A stretch of DNA of 64,000 nucleotides from Hymenolepis diminuta (taxonomy: Eukaryota; Platyhelminthes; Cestoda; Cyclophyllidea; Hymenolepididae), in contig CAADRB010000047.1 in NCBI GenBank assembly GCA_900708905.1, positions 286,225 through 350,224 of the forward strand. Direction: 5' to 3'. A program made the position numbers and the translations under genes. This document shows, one piece after another, positions 37,148 through 47,797 of this stretch (positions within the stretch are counted from its first letter, which is position 1; the number at the start of each line of letters is the position of its first letter). The notes beneath the pieces are model-generated. The model did not search any database. It was not told the DNA's origin and saw only the letters and a list, made by a program, of their open reading frames with translations.

Positions 37148-37770
37148 GATAAACGCAAATAAAATGTTATTAAACGAGGCGGGGCTAACAAGATGAGTTA
37201 AAAGAGAAGCACGTAATCAATTCCAACTTATCTTAAATAAATCACAATATAAATTAAAAATAAAAATATGTTAAATTAATTGTTCTGTTAAATTTGAGTA
37301 ACTGATATTTATAAATGATCAAATTCTTCTGTTGCCAAACCCTCCTAAAATTAAATTTAAAATTTTGGGAATCTCTTATTTAAAATTGAAAAAATATTAC
37401 TTGAGTAATTAATATTATTAATGTTTTATCTTTTGATTGTCCTTGACACATGAATTTCGTAAGATAGTAATTAGGAGGGAAGTACGTTTACTACAAGTTA
37501 ATGCTGGTTTAGGTCATTGGGGTACAGTATTGAGTCTACTGCAAAATTATTGTTCTATGAGGCACCTTTTGTTTATTTCTTATTTTATAAAACAATTTAC
37601 TATTAAGTACATTTCGCTTTTCTTTTTAAATAGTAATTGGCATATTGCGTTGATAATAATTTCGTATATTTTTAATAGTTTTATTCTAATTTAATATTCT
37701 CTTAAAATGCAAAGGTTAACTATTTATATTTGTATGTATTGACTCAGTTTTAATTTATTTTTAGGCTGAA
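37148..37770. promoter_or_regulatory. Divergent promoter region (NFS1 / SxIP protein)
   Basis: Only 623 bp separates the two divergent ATGs, so a shared or back-to-back promoter is likely. Very AT-rich, and no TATA-like element could be placed with confidence. It ends with a strong 3' splice-site-like sequence (TTTATTTTTAG) six bases before the ATG at 37771. Confidence 0.5.
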
Positions 37771-40700
37771 ATGCTCAAAAACATTTCAAATAACCTATCT
37801 GCAACCTTCACCCGACCTCCAAAATCGATCAGATCTCCTGCTACCGATTCTGTACCCCTCGCAACTTGGCCTGATGACGTTACTATTTCCGGTGAACCCC
37901 TCTTTAATCGTCCTCTCACTTCTTCTGACTTTAACGCTTTACAAGAATCTGCCGGTTTGGGACCCGTCAGCTGGTGGCTTGATTCTGGTTTGGCCTGTTC
38001 GGACCCGATCGATGATCTCACCTATGAAGATGAAATTGCACTCACGGCAATGCTTCGCGCACCTTTTGAACAGGCTGGTCCAGTTCGCTCTTCTGCGGTA
38101 GGTCTACTGGATCGATTAAATGAACTTGAGAGAATCCAAACTCTTGCTATGGAGGAAGAGAAGCGAAGAGCTCAAGGCAAGGAGAAGAAGGTTCGACATC
38201 ATTCCACTCTCAGATTAGCTTCAGAAGGTGACGAAGAAGGAGAAGAGATGGAAAATGATCTCGATCGGCTGAGAAGAATGAAGCCTCCAAGTGGTATTCA
38301 TTTGAACCGTCGCGACACCTATGCTGTGAATAAGCGAGGGCCCCTCGCGGTTAAACAACCGCAGAAGGACATCAATCCGAGATTCTGCAAAAGTCCTGAA
38401 CGCAGAGAGTACAGACCGTCGGAAGGTTGTGAACTCCAAAGAACGTACTCCAAGGTAGGTCCGTTATTTGATTTTGTTGGAAATTTCCGTAGTCACAATC
38501 TGCGTGGTTGTTAGCTAACGTTCATATCTTACAGACATGTACATATCTACAGAGTAAGTTGGCATGAACACTCCCTATTTGCAGAATTTCTGTTGTATTT
38601 TAATGCTTTATTGTATTTTTCATGAAATCGTGATTGATCATCACCAAGAGAGCATGGATTAGCGCTATCTTTGTTAGAGATCATTGTAAAGCAATTGTAT
38701 TGGATGATTCTTACAGGAAAAGAGAAGAATAAAGTTTGTATTGTCTGTGAAATGTGTCTACCTATACCTAGATAAATTGGCGATTGATTACAAAGAATTT
38801 TGACTTGAATGAACCAATAGTTGGATTCTGGTATAAGAATTCGAACTTACATTCTTTGTCATCTGTTTAGTTCTCCATAAATTTGTCTTTTATTGTTGAT
38901 CTTTCGCTTATTGGTCGCGTTTTATTTGCGAAATTTCTATTTTGTTTCATATGAATTACTTGATTTCTCATGAAATTCTAGCTTCCCATGGGTTTATTGG
39001 TAAATGAATGTATTGCTTAAATAGATTATTAAGAGTCTACTCCAAATTTCTGTAGGAATGACCCGTACTTTTTCTATTTTTTCTATCATGCATCCTTCAT
39101 GATTGATTTCATCTTTTCAATGAATTTATTAAAGTTGCTAAATTTTTAACCTTCTTGAGGTGCGTTACTATTTCATATGAATATAAGCGGTTATTCCAGG
39201 AACCGTTCTTGTGTCATCGATACTGAACTCCCAGCAGGTTCTCGCTTGGCAGGTAGATTTGTAGAATGTGTTAGATTAGCAGTGTTGTAAGATCTTCCAA
39301 GTAAAATTGTCTTGAAGTAATCATCTTGGGAATGGAAGGGATTTTCTAAAACCTATTTATTTGGCAAATGATCAGTTATTCCCGTATTGATAAATGTAAA
39401 TTTCTAATTGTACTAATTTCATAAATTTTGTGTGAAACCAGTACTTTAAACATTTGAAAGTTGGGTGAATTTTAGAGAGAACTTGTTCTACGGTGATTTA
39501 TTAGTCGATTTTTTTAACCTTTAGGTCCCATTTCTTTCCCCTAAAATTCTTATTTTATATTCGGTCCGTTGAGTATGTTCAAGCATGAGTACAAAGTGTT
39601 TGTCGAATCTCTGTTGTCTTTTATTTGATTTCCTTCATACAATCAAAGTGTTTATGCAGCTGTATGTGGACTAACTGATGTTGATATTCTATCTAATACC
39701 TGAAAGGCTGATTCCTTGAAAAGAGCTCATGTATTACCTTCAAAATCAATTTCCTTTTAAATCCTCCAAGCTCCATGATGTTAATAATTATCAGCTTTGC
39801 ATATATTTCGTTATATTCCGTCTAATTACATTTTCGCACTCAGTTCAATAAGATTCCCATCTCTCAGAAATTATTGTTGTACTTTTGCGTGATTTCATCC
39901 AATTCTCGTATTAAATAAACTATAAACTTGCCTAGGAACATGAAAAGTGTGACTTTCAAATGTCTTAATGTGAGCTGAGAAAGACTTGTACCTGTGAACT
40001 TCAGCCAAGAATTGATGAGCGCATCAATTTTGTATCACGTATTATTTCATTCTATTCTCCTGCAGTTAAAAATTAGCTTATTTTGTAGCGTATTTCAAAC
40101 CAATAGCTAATTTGTTAAAGTGATTTAAGATGACACCCACGTATTATCAACTGCGAAACGTTACCTTGGTCAATTTGTAATTTTGTTAGACTCATAGTTG
40201 TGCCTTCTAATCCAATTCTCACATCTATATTCTCATCTGTCGGTCATCATATACTGCCCTTCTTTTTAGAATGGCAGGAAAAAACACTCAGAGCCTGTGT
40301 ATACGTCTGTTACGTCAGAGTTCACGTGGTTGGTACTTGTATGGTTTAAGAATAAAGATGGAGCATACTTTGTAGTTAATTAGCTGAAATTGTACGCGAA
40401 TTGAGGGTGGAATTGTAGATAGGAAATGCAGAAAGTCAATAAATGAGATTATATGGTACATCAGGGATAAGAGGTAAATTATGCATGTATGTCTTAGGAA
40501 ATTGAATCTTTATCGTTAGCTTTGAGACTCAAAGGGGTTTCGCGTATTCTAAGGTCAGCTAGGTCTTAGCTACTACGGGAAGAGGCTTATGATATTGACC
40601 TTTAATCTCCTTAAAGTTGGCTATTTTTTTGCAATTTTGTATGATCATCTCATTATCGAAGAAATTTCTGTTGTACTATTTATTACTAATTTGTACTAAT

Positions 40701-42842
40701 TTTATATTTTTCAATGTTTAATAAAAAATTTCGCATTTATGATTTCTAGACTAGACATTTTTGCCAGTCTATTTTATTTCATCCTTTTAACGCCCTTCTG
40801 ATTTGTGATTTATTGTTCCTGTTGTACATGATTTCCTTGTTCCTTCATGCAATCAAAGCTTTTAATATTTGCATGTGAGCATGAACAGATTGATCTCGTG
40901 ACTAAGATCCTATTAAAGTTGGTCGTTTCTTATTCAAGTTTTGTTTTTTTCTTTTCAGGGTTCATTACACCACCTCCAGGTTCCTGGTGAACTGCAAAGG
41001 TCTCTCAACGATCTCGCACCATCTGACTTGAGTGGAAACTCTACTCAACTTTTTGGACGAACCTTCGATGCTGAGCAAATGAGTGATGTCTTCCCCAGTC
41101 CTAGAGCATCTATGGAGCAATTTGACCCTTCTGGACAAGCACCACCACCTCCTAAACCTTCTGCAGATCTTCCCCAAGGAGCTACTCGTCACATGACCTA
41201 CGTGCGTCAGCCTGTTCAGTCGAGGAACCCTCTGGTTTCAAGAGCATCCGCCTCACCCATGCGAGATGGAAGACTTTCAGGGGAGCCTTCCAATGAAGTG
41301 CCACTTCGAGAATCTCTCTCCTCTCAACTGAATCGTTCCCAACCAATTCAAAACAAACTCTCCGTTTCTGAAATGACAGGCGGTCTCAAGACAAGTGGTT
41401 CTGGGTCCAATCTCATCCCGACCAACATGTCTGACGCTATGGCTCTTATGAAGGAGCAGGAAACTAGGTTGAGAGCATCTAGTGGTCGAACTGGGGAGGT
41501 AAATATCTCCCTTTCGAGTTCAGTAGAAGGAAATGGCAGTGCGCGTGGAGGTTCAAACAATCTGAATAAATCCCTTCCATTAGATGGTAGTGCTAGCGGA
41601 GGCGAATTTGCCCACATGTTTGCTCAGAGAGAGGTTAAAGATGTCCCTCAAAGGTTTGATCCAGATGGAAAACGAAATGCAACTGGTGAGCTCTTGAGGC
41701 ATAAGTCCTCATCTCAATCGAGTCTAAAGGATATGGCATCGCTGAATGAGATTGTTCGAGCGCAACAGGAGTCCTTGAGGGCATCTGGGGAGCAGATAAT
41801 GCAGAAGGTACGGTCAAGAAGCTCTCTGAGTCGATCTGCTGGTGGTTCATCAGTGAGTAGTCGGGATGGATCTCCACATGTACCTCCCGTGTCCCAAAAA
41901 GAACCAACCGTACATCAGTCTCTTGAACGACCTGGAAATTTATGTGTCTCAGGTGCTACTTATGATTTGAATGCAGCAAGGATCTCGATGAACAGTAGCA
42001 TCCCGTCGGAAGATTTAGCTCAACCAAGAAGAACTTCTTCACCGGTCTCAATGCGTCGGCCACCAAGGGAAAGTGGAACTAATGTGCCCCCACCCCTTAC
42101 TTTACCGATCGATGTTGAAGTAACCACACCAGATACTCCCCATACGGCGAAAACAGCTCGACCTGGAAGCTATGTGGAACAGCTGCAGAGTGCAAAACAT
42201 GCTAGTAGTGCGGTGGAGGCGTGGGTTACTGATACTATGACCACGATGGATAATGGTGAGTTAGGGATTGTTAATCTCTCCGCTTCCGGAGAGTCATTCA
42301 GTGGAATGCGGGCGAGTACAGAGACATATGCTTTACCCGAAAAAGAGACAAATGAGAATATTCGTCCGACAGATCTTAAAGCTCCACCTCCAAAACTAGT
42401 TCAGCCTCCACAGAGCCTCTTGACAGAGAGCATAATGACGACTTCTCAAAGGACGGTGACTGCGAAAACTCCCACTACACCTACTAGAAAACCAGGAATT
42501 CGACGTGCGATTGCTCCTTCGGCAATTCGTGGTGGACGACCTGGGACAGTACCGACGTTAAGTGCCACTGGAAGGCCTACAAGGATATCTTCCATCCGTC
42601 CTCCGAGTATTCCACGAACTAGACCTCCAACTGTAATCTCTAGTACTACAGCTACGACCGCATCTAGACTACCAGGTCCTAGAGTTGCTGGTCCTCTTTC
42701 ATCGAATTTAAGACCGCCTGTATCTGGACTAAGGCCACCTACTTCAATTCCACGAAGTAGACTCCCGGTACCACGAGGAATTTCAGGGATCTCTACATCG
42801 AGATCAACCTCAAGAACCAATTCCAGAGCTCCTGAGTATTAA
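37771..42842 (+). CDS. Basic Ser/Pro-rich protein with SxIP-type motifs, possibly SLAIN-like microtubule plus-end protein
   Basis: Two exons, 37771-38454 and 40959-42842, joined in phase 0 across a 2.5 kb intron (TCCAAG|GTAGGT ... TTTTCAG|GGT), give 855 residues. Residues 1-110 hold a WPDD motif and a SWWLDSG motif. Residues 112-140 form a short charged helix (LLDRLNELERIQTLAMEEE), followed by an acidic patch. Most of the rest is disordered and Ser/Arg/Pro-rich, with short helices ALMKEQETRLRA and IVRAQQESLRASGEQIMQ. The last 90 residues are Arg/Pro-rich with [ST]-x-[IL]-P motifs: SRLP at about 797, TSIP at 823 and SRLP at 828 (TSIPRSRLPVPRG). Such motifs in basic Ser/Pro context bind EB1. 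The helix-then-Ser pattern and basic tail resemble SLAIN1/2, but identity is too weak by eye to name the gene. The ORF itself is secure. A poly(A) signal follows at 43218. Confidence 0.8.
38455..40958 (+). other. Intron of the SxIP-motif gene
   Basis: 2.5 kb, T-rich, phase 0, with a strong polypyrimidine tract before the acceptor at 40958. No ORF longer than background and no repeat copy was recognised in it. Confidence 0.75.
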
Positions 42843-45800
42843 ATGCAACTCTCCCTCAATCTCCGCCTTCTTATGCTCCCATCCTACCCCTGATCATGTC
42901 TTCATTTTTTGCTATTTGTCTTTCGACCTTAAAAGAGTATTAAAATAGAGATCTTCGCGTTATGTCATTTTATGGGTTTAACTTATTTCTGGTTGTTGCG
43001 TTAGAAAGGGACTATGTGTCTCACTGTGTACTTCTTTTTTTTTGAGGTCGTGAGAAACGGTGTAGCGAAGAATTTTATGTACTCTTTTCTTGGTGCAGGC
43101 CCTTTACTTATTCTCAGAGATACGTCCTTAGAGTTAACGAGGTCAGGAGACGTATTTAAGGTCTTTGGTAGTAGACCTGAGATCATCATAGTCTTCTAGT
43201 CCGTTCACTGTCCGTCTAATAAATCTGAAACAGGATTCGCAACTCCTGGCTTATATTTTCCGTATCTTATTTATTTAGTTACTCCGGGTAGATAGCTTAA
43301 TCAGGGATAATATGAACAGTAATTTACTTAGTATTACCGGTTAAAGTATTTCCTCGTTCCCGTTCTCTCAAAATCTTAAATGATCTCTAAAGACCGTTTG
43401 AAGAACGACATCTGGATGGTTTAAGATTTCTTCACACCAATTAAAAGCTGAATATGGTACTTGGACCTGATCTATTTAGAACAATTCGATATGACCCTGA
43501 TATAATGTGCGCAGTTCGAGTGATCTGAGATAGGGCCAACTCTCTTCTTTTGCAACTTTAAAAGAGTCTTGTGTGATGAAAGAGTGATAGCACGGCCAAT
43601 TAATGAACCTTCACTTCTAGGTCGTCATTGCTGAAATGCAACTTAATGACAAAAAGTCTTAAATGGAGAGGTATTTTTGAATAATATTGTTATTGACTCA
43701 CCATATGCCATTGAGGAAGAAAGGGAACTGGCATATAAAATATCAGGCAAACTTAACATGATGACTAAATATGAAATGAAGGGTGTGAAAAAAAAATATT
43801 TTATTGGTTAAGGGGCATGAAAAATATACATTTGAAAAACAGGAGCAAAGGATAGACCTATCCTATTTAAGACCCTCACCCCTCAAGTTATATCATCTTC
43901 AAATCGATACAAAAGGAGAACGTTCATTGACAAAATAACGATCTTAGATCCAGATAGTTATGTATCAGAATTAAACGATTATTTGGGAATCAAGTGGAGT
44001 GTTTATATTTATATATTTAATTGGATTAATCTTTATTTAGAATATATTCTTTTAGATCTTTCTAATCAAAATATTGATGCTATGACGACTAACATACCTG
44101 CTGCAATTTTTAGCTTTATAGAACTAAAAGCCCACCATGAGATTTATGCTATGAGGAGTAAGCTTCGCAAACAACTCTAAGAGTGACTACATCTTTTAAC
44201 TCTCACGAAAATTTATTTAAATATGTTAATTCTTGATTAGGTTTAATGGCAGCGCATTAGTTGTAGCTGGCAGTCTTTAGTCTGTGCTTAGTCATGGTGA
44301 AGCCCCGTTGTATAATAGAAAATGCAGTAAGCTAGTGATCAGTAACCATCTGCACAAATAAATTATATTTCACGCAATTTTGTGATTGGCCTATCGATTT
44401 CTGCATAAATAAGGCGCAACCAATCACAAGTCGCTGTTTAGGCAAAGTGTGTGTTGAGATCTATGTAACGTGCTCAGTGTGAAACAATCTACACAGAAGG
44501 ATGAGGGGAAAAAATACAAGATCATCTGATTAATGTAAACACCCTAATTGACGAGCGTTTTGTAGATTCAACACTTTTGCGTTGGTAATTTACGCCTTTT
44601 CACCATTAGATACTCCAATTTTGACAATAAAACTGTAAAATAAAGATCTGCTATCAGAGAAAAATAAGTAAAAGCCCATTTATGTTTTAAAATGTTTGTT
44701 TGCATCTAACGGAACAGTCATTGGTGTCTTGTTTTCCCAATTGCTTTATTTACCTTGAGGTCGCTGGATTGCATTAACACAACCTACTGAGAAAACAGAA
44801 ACTCGACGCGTGATTGCTCCCACGGTAATTTATGGCAATTCATGTAAAATTAATAACTTATGTTTTTGGAAAGACTGAATCCATAAGTTCTGAACAAAGA
44901 TCTCGAGTAACACTTTATTTTCTATATGATCAATCTACATGATAATACTATTAGTTATGTGTTATGTCAGCGTAATGATCGGATATAAATTGAATTTGTC
45001 ACTCGCAACTTATCAGCTCGAGATTAATCAGTGCTTTACTCTTTCATTACTAGTTACTTGCATGGACTTAATTTTAAGTGGTCTCCTTTCTCAGAACATT
45101 ATTGCTGATGATTCTATATGAAAAGTAGTTAAAGTGCAGTGTAAAACTGCATTGTCTACAGGTTTCATTAATACATAAGCAGATAGATAGGAGGATCTTA
45201 GGTAAATAAAGATCTACAGTAATACAATTCACTATTCGATAATCATGATTTTATTGACAGTTTCGTGCGATAAATTTTTCGTTGGGAATTTTAAAAGTGG
45301 AAATAATGAATAAGAAATATAATTGCTTGATAAACACATGACATTCCTCTTCATCTAAAGACGTTAAGGTTAACATGTCATTGAATATAATAAAAATTTA
45401 ATTATAAATTACTGCCAATTTTTCATGAATGCAGTAATAGACCTAACCAAAAGTTCTGCAAACTGAAGTATATTTAATATAAGGAATTTCAAATTGGGTC
45501 ATCAGATCATTTAGAAACATCTAATCTCATGTGTTTGTTAAGACTTTGCAAAAATTTACAAAGTGATCTTAAACATACAAATTTTTGGACCATCGACAAA
45601 TTCAAAATGCGATTTAAACGTTCCCTGCAAATATTGACCTTTTTTAAATACTTTTTACTGAAGTTGAATGGAGGATTATTCCAGAGTTTAAGAAAGAATT
45701 ATGGCGCTTCTAAGCTTTGAATAATTCACTCTGGTAAACCCTTGTACAGGGTGTCATCTAGTAATCGCAAAAATTTATTTCTTATCTAGCGAAAAAAGAA

Positions 45801-47797
45801 CTTCAGTGATACAATGTTGACTTTCAAATATACAGAAATAAAGTTAATAATGAGAACCAAATATACGAAGTTCTTGAGATTTTTTATAACAGTTCATGTT
45901 ATTTTTGCATAAGGTAATGAAGGAATAGTGTAGTCGCTATCTTCCATGCATGTGAAAATATTGGTTGTTTAACGAAATCACCCGAATTCTATTCGCTTAT
46001 GATATATCTAAAAAGTAGATCTCTTTCTGGAGATACAGCGGTATAAAATAAACTCTTGAATCCTCTAAATAAAGCCCCCTTTAAGTGATTTTTTCAATAA
46101 ATGAAGAGGACTATTTCAATATTAATGTGCTTCAATGACGTGTACATTAAAATAACTACTCTTCTCTTTTATTCAACAAGCATAACAACGACTGAACCTA
46201 AAGCAGAAACAAAGAAAAGAATTCCCCAAATGAATCAGTATCATGTATAACATAAAACTCTACAACATATTCCTGTCATGTATATAAACAAGTAGAACCT
46301 TTTACTCTTAAAGACCTGGTTTACTGGACTGTGTTTCATCAACTGTAGCAAAAAATAAAAATGATAACAGTATTAACAAGGACTTTAATAATTATTTCAT
46401 TCATTTCAATTTAATCTTAATTTTTAATTGAAAATGTCAATTATGTTTATTCTTTATGACCATCAAACCAAAATTGTAAATCAGATGCTGCAAATATTGT
46501 TCAATGGTAGTAAAATTCTTATAGGAGAAGATATAACTCCTTATCCCTATAAATTAAGTTTATCAGTATTTCTTAAACATGCAAAATTTAACCTTTCCTT
46601 TATACATGAAAATGATATGAGTTGGTGGCTCTGTCCTGAACGTTCTCATACAAAGTTGACATTCTGCACTATATTTTCGGGCCCAAATTAACAAGATAAT
46701 TAGGAAATTTTGTAGTTTAACATCACTCATTTTCTGGAGACTCTCAGATATAATTAGGGATTTTAATTATATAGCTGAATTAACGAAAAATGTATTTCAA
46801 TTTAGAATTACAAATCACTGATGAATATTTTTATTTTAAACCCACAATTTAGAGTATGATTAAGATACGCTCTTAGTATCAATAATATTTATATATTTTG
46901 CATTTATTAAGGATCTTCCACTCTTTTCCGCCGGTTACTGTATCCCCATTGTTTTCTACTCTTGTTAGTACATATGCATGCCATTTAAGCTCGTAAACTG
47001 CAAGTAATCAAGAAATTTTATTTGAGTAACTTTGATTGTTAACGAATACCATGTATGATTTTGTATGTATGAACAACGTAAGATTTTGCAATAGACAGCA
47101 AATGTCTATCAACACCTGACGATTAGAAATGGTTGATTTGCGATAAGATATCGACTACAGTACCTGAAAGTGGTTCAACGGTGTGAGTGTTTGGTCTTAG
47201 ATAGCTAAACAGATGCCAATCATCCCCCCGAGACTCTGACGACGAGACATGACCGACGTCTAGCGAAGATGTGTTTTTTATTTAAACCTAGTTTAATAAC
47301 CAACAAATTGGTATTTCCAGTCACCTTCGCAGTGATCTAAAGACGTGATTAATTCCTTCTATGGGGTCCCGTTCCACTTAACTCTGTTATAGAATAATAG
47401 CAAGTCATTTCAAATAAATATCCCACTCGTACAATCTCCCGCAATCTTGTGGTAATAGATGGATGAAATAGGAATCTTAACTATAATTTTTCCGTGAAAT
47501 GCAATTAAAATGGTAGCTCAACATCCATTTTAGATCGAAAAAATTCATTTTTTCATTTAATTATAATATTGACATTTTAATCTAAAATTAACTTTTATGT
47601 TTTAAATTTTAAAATTCATAAATATCCTTAATCCTGACAATTATTATTTTGATGTTAAATGAATACTTCTACTATTGTTCTTGTTTTAATGTTTCAATTG
47701 CATCATTAGCCGCATTTAACAGTGCGTAAATTGGTCATCATCCCTGCTCGTACTTCACGCGTTTTGGTTCGACGTTTGTTCTGTATGCATCAGAATT
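42843..47797. other. Intergenic region between the SxIP-motif gene and the P5B ATPase
   Basis: About 5 kb. The first 400 bases are the 3' UTR of the upstream gene. Short frames at 43001-43199, 43983-44180, 45529-45720 and 46428-46691 lack splice context, homology or good composition and are not called. A patch at 44380-44430 has ATTGG and CCAAT elements facing each other. The last few hundred bases should hold the ATPase promoter and 5' UTR. Confidence 0.6.
43218..43223 (+). terminator. Poly(A) signal AATAAA, SxIP-motif gene
   Basis: First canonical AATAAA downstream of the stop at 42842, giving a 3' UTR of about 390 bases. An ATTAAA-like variant lies nearer, at about 42938. Confidence 0.5.

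Noticed and set aside
40965..42820. Long minus-strand open frames opposite the SxIP-motif gene
   Set aside because: Shadows of the 628-codon plus-strand exon; no splice sites or plausible protein.
43983..44180. Open frame of 65 codons in the 5 kb intergenic region
   Set aside because: Ile/Tyr/Asn-rich as expected of AT-rich noncoding DNA; no homology recognised.
46428..46691. Open frame of 87 codons upstream of the ATPase
   Set aside because: No recognisable protein, no neighbouring exons, and composition like the surrounding AT-rich DNA.
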